From contig CAKMOY010000089.1 in the NCBI GenBank assembly GCA_927911235.1, positions 1-9,734 on the forward strand: 9,734 nt of DNA, written 5' to 3'. Made by a program: the position numbers and the translations under genes. Under the pieces are notes generated by a model. The model was not told the DNA's origin. It did no database searches and worked only from the letters and a program-made list of their open reading frames with translations. This DNA is from an uncultured Moraxella sp. GTDB taxonomy: Bacteria; Pseudomonadota; Gammaproteobacteria; Pseudomonadales; Moraxellaceae. Below are positions 1 through 7,205 of this stretch, piece after piece; the stretch's first letter is position 1; every line of letters starts with the position of its first letter.

Positions 1-321
1 GATTAAAAAATCCCGATTGCCGTGCATGATGTAAATTTGACAACTATTATTTGCTAAAATTTGTAGTTTATTGATAATAGGATTAAGCCAAGTTTTGGGC
101 GTGTCGGTTTCGGCTACGTCATCGCCAAGCCAAGTTTCAAACCAATCGCCCAAAATAAACAGTTGTCGCAAGTTCGGCAAAGTTGCCAAATTATCCAATA
201 AAGCCAAAAACGCCTGCTCTAAATCATTAGTAGCAGGCGTGTCAGCCAAGTGTAAATCGCTGATAAAAACCGTTTCAATCACTTGCGGTTTATCAGCGAT
301 TAACGTTGCAAAATCTTGCAT
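1..321 (-). CDS. lpxH: UDP-2,3-diacylglucosamine diphosphatase LpxH (3' part beyond window)
   Basis: LpxH hydrolyses UDP-2,3-diacylglucosamine to lipid X and UMP, a peripheral inner-membrane step of lipid A synthesis. The visible 107 residues carry the calcineurin-like metallophosphoesterase signatures in order: FISDLHL near residue 19 (metal-binding D and H), GDWFE near residue 60, and HGNRDFL at the window edge. The family is usually about 240 residues, so less than half is present; the C-terminal part, with the lipid-binding cap and the later metal-binding histidines, lies outside. The ATG is 6 bases after the ppiB stop with only a weak Shine-Dalgarno, which suggests translational coupling. 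The ppiB-lpxH order is also known from E. coli. No frameshift is seen in this portion. Confidence 0.93.
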   Translation of the reverse strand, partial: MQDFATLIADKPQVIETVFISDLHLADTPATNDLEQAFLALLDNLATLPNLRQLFILGDWFETWLGDDVAETDTPKTWLNPIINKLQILANNSCQIYIMHGNRDFLI

Positions 322-327
322 AAAGGC

Positions 328-838
328 TTATTTTTCAATCACTTTTGCATTGATAATCACGATTGGCGTGCTTGGCACATCAGCGTGAAAGCCGTACTTA
401 CCAGTCGGTACGCCTTTGATTTTGTTCACCACGTCCATACCTTCGGTAACTTTACCGAACACCGCATAGCCCCAGCCTTGTGGCGTTGGGCTTGAGTAGT
501 TCAAAAAGCTGTTGTCTTTGACATTGATAAAAAAATTGTGCAGTTGCAGAATGTGGGTCTGACGTGCGAGCCATAGCAATCGTGCCGATTTCGTTCGCCA
601 AGCCGTTGTTCGCTTCGTTTTGAATCGGTGCGTGGGTGCTTTTTTCTTTCATATTCGCATCCATGCCACCGCCTTGAATCATAAAGCCGTCAATCACACG
701 GTGAAAAATCGTGCCATTATAATGCCCTTCATTCACATAACTGATAAAATTCTCAACAGTTTTTGGGGCCTTGTCAATGTTTAGTTCAATTACAATGTTG
801 CCCATTGTGGTTTCAAATTCAACGTATGGCATATCCAT
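328..838 (-). pseudogene. ppiB: peptidyl-prolyl cis-trans isomerase (cyclophilin), +1 frameshift as read
   Basis: This is a cytoplasmic-type cyclophilin that accelerates proline cis-trans isomerisation; no signal peptide is visible. Joined over two frames it gives about 169 residues, normal for PpiB. Visible motifs are [14 protein letters not shown] (catalytic R and Q), [17 protein letters not shown] and [10 protein letters not shown] (the W-containing binding loop). The reading frame breaks at the seven-A run 529-535. Removing one base turns QFFYQCQ into the expected QFFINVKDN and restores the rest to the TAA at 328. I chose the ATG at 838 because GGAG (845-848) sits 6 bases upstream; a TTG at 850 is also in frame. 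It heads a two-gene unit with lpxH. The lesion may be a sequencing error rather than true loss. Confidence 0.9.
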
Positions 839-877
839 AGGGTTCTCCAAGTTAGGGTTTTGAAAAAAATTTAAACC

Positions 878-906
878 TTTATAAAGGCAAAAACCGCATT
901 TATCAA
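878..906 (-). promoter_or_regulatory. sigma70-type promoter for ppiB-lpxH
   Basis: On the minus strand TTGATA (901-906) and TATAAA (878-883) are separated by exactly 17 bases. This would start transcription near 871, about 33 bases upstream of the ppiB ATG. The match is by eye only. Confidence 0.6.
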
Positions 907-956
907 TAGCAAATTGCGAAAAAATTGTAAAAAAAATCAGTTTTCACGATTTTAAG

Positions 957-985
957 CTGTTAAATCAGCAAAAAACTGTTAAAAT
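957..985 (+). promoter_or_regulatory. possible promoter for glnS
   Basis: TAAAAT (980-985) lies 17 bases after a poor -35 match, CTGTTA (957-962). The 192-base divergent spacer is very A/T rich, so chance matches are likely. It is offered because glnS has no co-directional gene upstream and needs a promoter here. Confidence 0.25.
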
Positions 986-1042
986 AAACCGTTTAACCTT
1001 TTTATTTTAAAAACCTTTTATCTTGTAAAAACGGAAAAACCT

Positions 1043-2779
1043 ATGACAAATAATTCAACCAACAACGCAACCGAAACCACCGAAAAAAACGACTTTATCC
1101 GTGCCATTGTGCGTGATGACTTGGCTGAGCAAAAATATTCACAAATCGTAACTCGTTTTCCACCAGAGCCAAACGGCTATTTGCACTTGGGTCATGTTAA
1201 ATCAATTTGTTTAAACTTTGGCTTGGCAAACGAATTTAACGGACTTTGCAACTTGCGTTTTGACGACACCAATCCAGATGCCGAAGACCAAGAATTTGTT
1301 GATAATATCAAGGCGGACGTGGAATGGCTTGGTTTTCATTGGGCGGGCGACACTCGCTATGCGTCTAGCTATTTTGAACAATTGTACAAATGGGCGATTA
1401 AACTGATTGAACAAGGCGATGCGTATGTTGATTTGCAAACACCTGAACAAATTCGTGAAAATCGTGGTAACTTTGGGCAAGTCGGTAAAAATTCACCATA
1501 TCGTGATGCAACTGTTAGCGAGAATTTACAACGTTTTGACGACATGAAAAACGGCAAATTTGGCAATGGCGAAGCGGTTTTGCGTGCCAAAATTGACATG
1601 GCAAGCCCAAATATGAATATGCGAGACCCTGTAATTTACCGTGTTATGCACAAGGAACACCACCAAACAGGCGACCAATGGTGCATTTATCCGATGTATG
1701 ACTACGCCCACCCACTGTCTGATGCGATTGAAGGCATTACCCATTCTATTTGTACGCTTGAGTTTGAAGACCACCGTCCGTTTTATGATTGGATTGTGAA
1801 TAAAGTAGGCTTTGAAAAAGAGCCACATCAGTATGAATTTGCTCGTTTAAATGTTAATCACATTTTGACCAGTAAACGTAAACTCAAAAAATTGGTAGAA
1901 GACAACCTTGTAACAGGTTGGGACGACCCACGAATGCCGACCATTGCAGGTATGCGTCGTCGTGGCTATACGCCTGAAGGTTTGCGTGATTTTTGCGACC
2001 GTGTTGGCGTGAGCAAGGCGGACGGTGTGGTGGATTTTGGTTTGCTTGAGTTTAGCATTCGCAATTCGCTTGAAGATACCGCAAATCGTGCTATGGCGGT
2101 GATTAATCCGTTAAAAGTAACGATTACCAACTTTGATGAAGCGGTTGCCGATGTGGAAAATTTGAAAAAACCAACGGTAAAAACCAATCTTGAAAACGGT
2201 ATTTTGTGGCTAACACAACCAAAAAACAGCCATGATGAAAGTCAAGGCAATCGTGAAATTCCGTTTACCAAAGAAATTTATATTGATAAAGCCGATTTTG
2301 AAATAAATCCGCCAGACGGCTACAAACGCCTATCGCCAAGCAATAGTGAAATCCGCTTGCGTAATAGCTATGTATTAAAAGTGGAAGAACATATCGTGGG
2401 CGACAATGGCGAAGTGGTGGAGTTAAAAGCCACGATTGACCCAAAAACGCTTGGCAATAATCCAGAAGGGCGTAAGGTAAAAGGCGTGATTCATTGGGTA
2501 TCGGCAACGCTTGGCGTGCCTGCTGAGGTGCGTTTATATGAACAATTATTTACCCAAGAAGACCCTGCAAAAATTGATTTGGAAAATCTTGCCAATGAAA
2601 TCAATCCAAATTCTTTGACGGTGGTGAATGCGGTGGTTGAGCCGTCTTTGGCTAAGGCTGAAAAAGGTGAGCGTTTTCAGTTTGAGCGTGAAGGTTTTTT
2701 TGTGGCGGATAGCCAAGATTTTACAAGCGAAAAACCTGTGTTTAACCGTATTGTGGGTTTAAAAGATGGGTTTAAATAA
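1043..2779 (+). CDS. glnS: glutaminyl-tRNA synthetase
   Basis: This cytoplasmic class I synthetase charges tRNA(Gln) with glutamine. The 578 residues are slightly longer than E. coli GlnRS, mainly through an Asn/Thr-rich N-terminal tail (residues 2-15). Visible motifs are PEPNGYLHLGH (41-51, HIGH signature), RFDDTNP near residue 73, and TSKRK near 276-280 (KMSKS counterpart), followed by the GWDDPRMPTIAGMRRRGYTPEG stretch typical of GlnRS. The remaining two-fifths is the anticodon-binding beta-barrel region, ending in a conserved FNRIVGLKD segment. The ATG is preceded by a weak GGAAAA. It is divergent from ppiB, monocistronic and closed by a hairpin terminator. The frame is intact over its full length, in contrast to several neighbours. 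Confidence 0.98.
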   Translation: MTNNSTNNATETTEKNDFIRAIVRDDLAEQKYSQIVTRFPPEPNGYLHLGHVKSICLNFGLANEFNGLCNLRFDDTNPDAEDQEFVDNIKADVEWLGFHWAGDTRYASSYFEQLYKWAIKLIEQGDAYVDLQTPEQIRENRGNFGQVGKNSPYRDATVSENLQRFDDMKNGKFGNGEAVLRAKIDMASPNMNMRDPVIYRVMHKEHHQTGDQWCIYPMYDYAHPLSDAIEGITHSICTLEFEDHRPFYDWIVNKVGFEKEPHQYEFARLNVNHILTSKRKLKKLVEDNLVTGWDDPRMPTIAGMRRRGYTPEGLRDFCDRVGVSKADGVVDFGLLEFSIRNSLEDTANRAMAVINPLKVTITNFDEAVADVENLKKPTVKTNLENGILWLTQPKNSHDESQGNREIPFTKEIYIDKADFEINPPDGYKRLSPSNSEIRLRNSYVLKVEEHIVGDNGEVVELKATIDPKTLGNNPEGRKVKGVIHWVSATLGVPAEVRLYEQLFTQEDPAKIDLENLANEINPNSLTVVNAVVEPSLAKAEKGERFQFEREGFFVADSQDFTSEKPVFNRIVGLKDGFK

Positions 2780-2804
2780 TTAATATTTAATCAAATTTAA
2801 AATT

Positions 2805-2831
2805 CCCTACAATTTAATTGTGGGGTTTTTT
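2805..2831 (+). terminator. intrinsic terminator of glnS
   Basis: CCCTACAAT (2805-2813) pairs with ATTGTGGGG (2817-2825) with one T-G wobble and a three-base loop, followed by six T (2826-2831). It begins 25 bases after the glnS stop. Confidence 0.9.
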
Positions 2832-3026
2832 ATCGGTTCAAATTTGCGTAATGGCGATATTTTTGCGTTAAATTTAGATGTCAAAAACGAACAAAAATTT
2901 AGCATTTTGTCAATTGATTTGGAGTATCCTAAACAATGGCTTAATTGGCAATAGCGAGAAACCATGGCTTTACAAAAATTTCTTACCAATCTTTACCAAT
3001 CAAACGGTGTAAATGATGGCTTATAA
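2826..3026 (+). pseudogene. C-terminal gene remnant with in-frame TAG, possibly SMI1/KNR4 (SUKH)-like
   Basis: One frame reads a protein-like peptide beginning FFIGSNLRNGDIFALNLD, then EYPKQWLNWQ, a TAG at 2952-2954, and RETMALQKFLTNLYQ to a TAA at 3024-3026. It has no plausible start: the open frame extends back through the glnS terminator to a stop at 2781. The arrangement of a GSN-xx-GD-x-FALNLD strand followed later by an xLQKFLTNLY helix resembles the end of SMI1/KNR4 (SUKH) proteins, several of which are toxin-immunity proteins. That family call is from memory and weak. I read it as the tail of a gene otherwise lost by deletion next to glnS. The rest of the spacer (3027-3087) shows only A/T-rich sequence with a small CAATTTT/AAAATTG inverted repeat at 3030-3050. 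Confidence 0.35.
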
Positions 3027-3087
3027 TATCAATTTTCAAATCAAAAATTGGAATAAATAAAAAAGGTGAGCATAAACTCAAAATTAC

Positions 3088-3116
3088 TTGCAAAATATTT
3101 TGTTATGTTATAATAT
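3088..3116 (+). promoter_or_regulatory. promoter of the rpmJ paralogue
   Basis: TTGCAA (3088-3093) is followed after 17 bases by TAATAT (3111-3116). Alternatively, the perfect extended -10 TGTTATAAT (3106-3114) can be used with a 15-base spacer. Either way the -10 element lies inside the palindrome at 3106-3120. Confidence 0.65.
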
Positions 3117-3124
3117 AACAATAA
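3102..3124 (+). promoter_or_regulatory. Zur-type zinc-repressor operator
   Basis: TGTTATAATATAACA (3106-3120) is a perfect palindrome with 7-base arms around a central A. It matches the core of the gammaproteobacterial Zur consensus (ATGTTATA-N-TATAACAT), and the outer G at 3102 and A at 3105 also fit. It overlaps the -10 of the promoter for a zinc-free L36 paralogue, a gene class known to be Zur-repressed. Zur binding is inferred. Confidence 0.7.
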
Positions 3125-3145
3125 ATTCACCAAAAAGGAAAAACC

Positions 3146-3286
3146 ATGCAAGTATTAAGCTCCCTAAAATCCGCCAAAAACCGCCATGAAGACTGCCAAA
3201 TCGTCCGCAGACGTGGGCGAGTGTTCGTTATTTGCAAATCAAACCCACGCCTAAAAGCCGTACAAGGCAAAGGCAAAAAGAAATAA
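3146..3286 (+). CDS. rpmJ: 50S ribosomal protein L36, zinc-free (C-minus) paralogue
   Basis: This 46-residue basic protein matches the alternative L36 class (YkgO-like): [20 protein letters not shown], then [21 protein letters not shown] and a GKGKKK tail. Zinc-binding L36 has a CxxC...C....H ribbon. Here only two cysteines remain (residues 17 and 30); the first cysteine and the terminal histidine are replaced, so a full zinc site is absent. C-minus paralogues replace the zinc form when zinc is scarce, freeing zinc bound in ribosomes. A clear AAGGAA (3135-3140) supports the ATG. The gene stands alone, with a Zur-type operator in its promoter. The predicted zinc-binding rpmJ, usually in the ribosomal-protein operon, is not in this window. 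Confidence 0.93.
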   Translation: MQVLSSLKSAKNRHEDCQIVRRRGRVFVICKSNPRLKAVQGKGKKK

Positions 3287-3308
3287 CCTAAATTGGTGCG
3301 GTTTTGAA

Positions 3309-4364
3309 TTATTGATTTAACAAATTTTGCCAAACTTCCGTTTTTTTGCCAAAATCATTAACCGTTGCCGACAGCCACAGCAAACGAGCAAAAATCGCAG
3401 GAATCGTCAATTCGCCTGTTGTCAAAACGTAATATTTTGCCAACCAAGCCCCTGCTTCATAAGCACCGCTCACCCCACCAAACGGGCATTGCGTGGTAAT
3501 GGCGACCAGACAATTTTGCTCAAATGCCTGTTGTAAAGCGGTTTCCACCTTGTCATTATGCGGAATATTACCTGCTCCAAATCCTAATAAAATCAACGCA
3601 TTTGGCTTGTCGTTTAACACATTTTGGATATTTTTTGCTAAATCGTTTGCCGTCATTGGCGTGATAAAAATTGGTGTGATTTTGCTTTGGCTTAAATTTT
3701 TAACAGTTTGTGTTAAATTGTTAAAATGTGAATTTAACCAATTTTTACAATTTTGTTTGTCAAAAGTGTAAAAACTATTCGCAGGATAACTGATTTTATC
3801 CGAGCCTTTAAAAGCGGTTAAATCATGGCTATGGAATTTTTGCACCGTTTGGGCATGCCAATTGGCGTAGTTAAAACATACTTTTACGCCCATTTCGCCA
3901 CTCACCGCAAGACGACAACTAGCGAACAAATTTTCGCTGGCATTGCTTGTTTCATTGACTTCAAAAGTCGGCGATAATGGCTGTAATAACGGTTGCATCG
4001 CACCTGTAACCACCACGCACACATCGCTATTGGCAAGGCTTTCCGCCAAAAATGCCGACAAATAACTTAAGGTATCCGTCCCTGTCAAAATCAAAAATTG
4101 GCGAAAACCTTGCTGATACGAGTTGATAATTAACTGATAAAAATCGGCAAAATCGCTAGGGGTCAGTTGGCTACTGTCTTTTACCACGTTATTTGGCAAA
4201 ATTTCCCAGTTAATCGTTTGGGCGTAACCGTCAAAATGATTGGTTAAGATATTTTGCAAAATCGGTAAAAATTTGTCCGAATTTAGGCTTTTTAACGGCT
4301 GACCATGACTGCCAAACGTACCGCCTGCGTAAATAATGCCAAGTTTTTGGGTTGAATTTAACAT
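3309..4364 (-). CDS. ansA: L-asparaginase family protein, cytoplasmic type I-like
   Basis: It probably hydrolyses L-asparagine to aspartate and ammonia. From the ATG at 4364 it is 351 residues, normal for the family. Motifs in order: IIYAGGTFGSHG near the N-terminus (nucleophile Thr in GGT), LTGTDTLSYLSAFL (the second catalytic triad TD, with T instead of the usual H before GTDT), VVVTGAMQP, ENLFASCRLA, and VQKFHSHDLTAFKGSD matching the lysine-bearing region. No signal peptide is seen, favouring the cytoplasmic type, but type I versus II is not certain. GGA within an upstream ATGGAA is 7 bases before ATG 4364, which decided the start; ATG 4376 and TTG 4388 are in frame but lack a Shine-Dalgarno. 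It is 24 bases downstream of ybeY and probably co-transcribed. It converges on rpmJ. Confidence 0.88.
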   Translation of the reverse strand: MLNSTQKLGIIYAGGTFGSHGQPLKSLNSDKFLPILQNILTNHFDGYAQTINWEILPNNVVKDSSQLTPSDFADFYQLIINSYQQGFRQFLILTGTDTLSYLSAFLAESLANSDVCVVVTGAMQPLLQPLSPTFEVNETSNASENLFASCRLAVSGEMGVKVCFNYANWHAQTVQKFHSHDLTAFKGSDKISYPANSFYTFDKQNCKNWLNSHFNNLTQTVKNLSQSKITPIFITPMTANDLAKNIQNVLNDKPNALILLGFGAGNIPHNDKVETALQQAFEQNCLVAITTQCPFGGVSGAYEAGAWLAKYYVLTTGELTIPAIFARLLWLSATVNDFGKKTEVWQNLLNQ

Positions 4365-4388
4365 GATTTTTTCCATTGTAAACGTCAA

Positions 4389-4964
4389 TTAATTTTCATA
4401 AGGATTGGCAATGTTTAATTGTGCCAAAATCGCAATTTCCAAGCCTTCCATTTCGTCTTGTTCGGCTTGTCCAAGTTCATGGTCAAAACCCAACAAATGT
4501 AAGATACCATGCACAAGCAAATGCGTTAAATGCTCTTCAACTGTTTTGCCTTGTTCATCGGCTTGTTTGGCAACCACGTCATGACAAATCACCAATTCAC
4601 CAAGCACAAAACTCGGCAAAACTTCGGCAATGTTCTCTGGCAAATCGCTCGGATAGGACAAAATATTGGTCGCATAATCTTTGCCACGAGCATCAAGGTT
4701 TATCGCTTGCCCTTCTATCGGTTCAACGACATAAATATCAAGCTCTAATGCTTTGTTTTTAATCAATTTTTTATTTACTTGTGGAAAATTAACGTCATTT
4801 TGCCAAAAATACTCAAACATGGTTTTGACAATATTTTGCACCTTGTCAATATCATAAAAAGGCTCAATTTGGCTAAAATTTGCTTGATTAAGCAATGCTT
4901 CGCTAAAGCTGATGACAATGTCCAAATCGCTGTCTGGGTCGTTGTGAAAGCTGTCAGTTGTCAT
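4389..4964 (-). CDS. ybeY: endoribonuclease YbeY, rRNA maturation factor
   Basis: YbeY is a metal-dependent single-strand endoribonuclease needed for 16S rRNA 3'-end maturation and late 70S quality control. The 191-residue protein has the diagnostic metal site HGILHLLGFDH at residues 152-162, with H152, H156 and H162 as zinc ligands, followed by QDEME as usual. The N-terminal part (residues 1-40) is more divergent and rich in Asp. The ATG has GGA 7 bases upstream (ATGGAAAAACC). It lies downstream of phoH/ybeZ, the partner gene in most proteobacteria, but the 150-base gap with a hairpin suggests partly independent expression. The asparaginase gene follows closely. Confidence 0.96.
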   Translation of the reverse strand: MTTDSFHNDPDSDLDIVISFSEALLNQANFSQIEPFYDIDKVQNIVKTMFEYFWQNDVNFPQVNKKLIKNKALELDIYVVEPIEGQAINLDARGKDYATNILSYPSDLPENIAEVLPSFVLGELVICHDVVAKQADEQGKTVEEHLTHLLVHGILHLLGFDHELGQAEQDEMEGLEIAILAQLNIANPYEN

Positions 4965-5004
4965 GGTTTTTCCATTATTTAGTAAAATTTGTTTGGTAAA
5001 AATT

Positions 5005-5037
5005 GGTGGGTTACGCCAAAAAGACGGTTAATCCACC
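5005..5037. repeat. imperfect palindrome in the phoH-ybeY spacer
   Basis: GGTGGGTTA (5005-5013) pairs with TAATCCACC (5029-5037) with one wobble, extended inward by GCC/GGT. The minus-strand reading GTAGGGTGGATTAACC resembles short REP-like intergenic repeats common in many proteobacteria. On the minus strand it is followed by AATTTTTACC, so it could also act as a weak phoH terminator or attenuator before ybeY. Nothing else is evident in 4965-5114. Confidence 0.5.
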
Positions 5038-5114
5038 CTACAAAAACTTACTTTTAAACACTACTTTTATTCGTTATCATTAGTGCGAGTTAAAGAGCTT
5101 GCAATTTCACTTAA

Positions 5115-6275
5115 CTAAGCATTTTGTTCCGCTTGGTGATGTGCTTGCTGTTGAGCCGTTTGTTCTGCTTGTTCAGCAAGACGAGTCTGTTTTTTCTCAG
5201 CTTTAATAACTTCTTGTTCTTCATCAAATTTATCATACGCTTGCACGATTTTTTGCACCAACTGATGTCGTACCACGTCTTTGCTATCAAAACGTGTGAT
5301 GTGAATTTCGTCAATATCGCTCAAAATATGCAAGGCCTGAGCAAGTCCAGACTTCGTGCCACGAGGCAAATCCACCTGTGATGTATCGCCTGTAATCACC
5401 GCACGAGAGCCAAAACCAAGCCGTGTTAAAAACATTTTCATCTGCTCTGGCGTGGTGTTTTGGGCTTCGTCTAAAATCACAAATGAATTATTCAGCGTGC
5501 GACCACGCATATAGGCAAGTGGAGCAACTTCAATGATTTGGCGTTCAAGTAGTTTGCCCACTTTTTCAAAACCAAGCATTTCATATAAGGCATCGTAAAG
5601 CGGTCGCAGATAAGGGTCAATTTTTTGGGTCAAATCTCCCGGTAAAAAGCCCAATTTTTCGCCTGCTTCCACCGCAGGACGCACAAGCAAAATCCGCTCA
5701 ATTTCATTGCGTTCTAGCATATCCACCGCACACGCCACTGCCAAATACGTTTTGCCTGTCCCTGCCGGCCCTACGCCAAATGACACGTCCGAAAGTAGGA
5801 TTTTTTTGACGTATTGTTGTTGGTTGTAGCCACGAGGGATAATTTTGCCTTTGCGAGTTTGTAGGGCAATTGGGGTAAAATCTTGGGCGGATTGTGAATT
5901 TTGTTTTTCTACATGATTGTTTGCGTTATTTTGTAACGTGTTTTCTAATTTTTCTAAACTTTTTTGTGTTTTTTCTAAATTGTCGGTCAAAATCGGCTCT
6001 CTTTTTTGGCTTGTTTGGATTAACAAATGTAGGGTTTCTGGGCTGATAAAGTCGCTTGTGGCGAGTTCGTCTAGCATTTTGTTTAACAGTTGTTCGGTTT
6101 TCTCAACACTTAGCAAATCGCCTGATAGCACTAGGCTGTCTTTTCGTTGTTGAATGTGGATGTCAAAGCGGTGTTCTATGTATTTTAGGTGTGTGTTGTA
6201 TTCGCCGAGTAGGGCTTTGAGTGTGTGGGTGGGTAGGGCATTGATGTCAAAATGTCGGCTGATGCTAGCGGTCAA
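5115..6275 (-). CDS. ybeZ: PhoH-family ATPase (YbeZ)
   Basis: This is a PhoH-like P-loop ATPase, the YbeY-linked YbeZ type thought to act with YbeY in RNA processing. The 386 residues include an N-terminal KH-like/leader region (about 1-90), a variable Asn/Gln-rich linker (about 95-140), and the PhoH core: RGYNQQQYV, Walker A GPAGTGKT (169-176), [20 protein letters not shown], Walker B VILDEAQN (266-273) and [14 protein letters not shown]. The last 35 residues are a Glu/Gln/Ala-rich tail, probably helical, longer than in E. coli. The start is a TTG at 6275: AAGGA (6283-6287) sits 7 bases upstream, and no ATG precedes the conserved region. It is divergent from lipB and leads the phoH-ybeY-asparaginase series. 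Confidence 0.95.
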   Translation of the reverse strand: MTASISRHFDINALPTHTLKALLGEYNTHLKYIEHRFDIHIQQRKDSLVLSGDLLSVEKTEQLLNKMLDELATSDFISPETLHLLIQTSQKREPILTDNLEKTQKSLEKLENTLQNNANNHVEKQNSQSAQDFTPIALQTRKGKIIPRGYNQQQYVKKILLSDVSFGVGPAGTGKTYLAVACAVDMLERNEIERILLVRPAVEAGEKLGFLPGDLTQKIDPYLRPLYDALYEMLGFEKVGKLLERQIIEVAPLAYMRGRTLNNSFVILDEAQNTTPEQMKMFLTRLGFGSRAVITGDTSQVDLPRGTKSGLAQALHILSDIDEIHITRFDSKDVVRHQLVQKIVQAYDKFDEEQEVIKAEKKQTRLAEQAEQTAQQQAHHQAEQNA

Positions 6276-6314
6276 GTTTTTTTCCTTTTAAAAATTTGTT
6301 CAAACGATGGGTTT

Positions 6315-6342
6315 ATTATGGTAAATTTTTACAAAAATTCAA
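6315..6342 (-). promoter_or_regulatory. probable promoter of phoH/ybeZ
   Basis: On the minus strand TTGAAT (6337-6342) and CATAAT (6315-6320) are 16 bases apart. This predicts a start near 6307, about 30 bases before the TTG start codon. An overlapping TAATAA with an 18-base spacer is an alternative. Confidence 0.45.
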
Positions 6343-6399
6343 GGCAAAAACAAGAGTTCATGTTAAAATATTGTAAAATTTTGAAAAAAGGCAAAAAAA

Positions 6400-7091
6400 A
6401 TGGGTCAAAATAACACACAAAATCAGCAAGACAATTTACAAATTCATTATTTCTCACAAGCCGATTACCAAAAAACCCATGACGATATGTTAAATAAAAA
6501 CGTTATGGCGAATTGAACAAAAAAAACAAAACATTGCAACTGCCGATGAATTGTGGATTGTGGAGCATAATGATGTCTATACGCTGGGGCAGGCGGGTAA
6601 GCCTGAACACATTTTGCAACGCAACGACACGCCAGTCATCAAAACCGACCGTGGCGGACAGGTAACGTGGCATGGGCGTGGGCAGTTGGTGGTGTATTTT
6701 TTGTTTGATTTAAATGGCTTGGGGTGGGGCGTGCGAGATTTGGTGAGCCATGCCGAAAATATCATCATTGATAGCGTCAGCCCTTATTTGCCAAGCGGTT
6801 TTTTGCAAAGCTCGCCAAGATGCCCCTGGTGTCTATGTCTATAATCAAGATGGTTTGGAACTTGGCAAAATTGCGTCTTTGGGCTTTAAGATTAAACATG
6901 GGTTTAGTTATCATGGTATTGCGTTAAATTTGGTGAATGATTTAACGCCGTTTAATTTGATAAACCCTTGTGGTTATGCTGGTATGACGATGTTGCGATT
7001 GGTGGATTTTGCCACAATAGACCAAAAAACTGTGACTGATGAATTTATTAATATTGTTAAACAATATCGTGCTTTACCAGTGCAACGTTAA
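6400..7091 (+). pseudogene. lipB: octanoyltransferase LipB, two +1 frameshifts as read
   Basis: LipB transfers octanoate from acyl carrier protein to lipoyl domains, the first step of endogenous lipoate synthesis in the cytoplasm. Joined across three frames it is about 229 residues, close to the family length. Visible: FSQADYQKTHDDML, then (shift) [40 protein letters not shown], then (shift) [21 protein letters not shown] with the catalytic Lys near 156, HGIALNL, and NPCGYAGM with the catalytic Cys near 190. The Lys-Cys spacing of 34 equals that in E. coli LipB. Breaks lie at A5 (6496-6500) and T6 (6799-6804); removing one base from each restores the protein. Uncorrected, translation from ATG 6400 stops at 6514. 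AAGG is about 8 bases before the ATG. Both active-site residues survive, favouring sequencing error over decay. Confidence 0.88.
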
Positions 7092-7140
7092 ATACGTCAA
7101 TCGTAAATTTAAACAGTTTATCTAAAATGTTAATGAAGTG

Positions 7141-7171
7141 TTGCAGTTTTTAAGTGATTTTGTGCTAAAAT
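7141..7171 (+). promoter_or_regulatory. promoter of the membrane-protein gene
   Basis: TTGCAG (7141-7146) precedes an extended -10, TGCTAAAAT (7163-7171), with a 19-base spacer. The TGN extension would compensate for the long spacing. The predicted start is near 7178, before AAGG (7193-7196) and the ATG at 7206. Confidence 0.45.
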
Positions 7172-7205
7172 GTAGGAGTTTTTAATAATAAAAAGGCTTA
7201 AAAAC

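Noticed and set aside
529..535. Programmed frameshifting in ppiB at the A7 run
   Set aside because: Cyclophilins are not known to use it, and the same +1 homopolymer pattern occurs in unrelated genes nearby, so an error or mutation is simpler.
1211..1828. Antisense open frames inside glnS
   Set aside because: They lie within a fully conserved synthetase gene, lack ribosome binding sites and show no recognisable motifs.
5066..5084. Fur-box-like sequence in the phoH-ybeY spacer
   Set aside because: By hand it matches about 12 of 19 consensus positions, mostly on one side, and no iron-related gene is adjacent; A/T-rich DNA gives such matches by chance.
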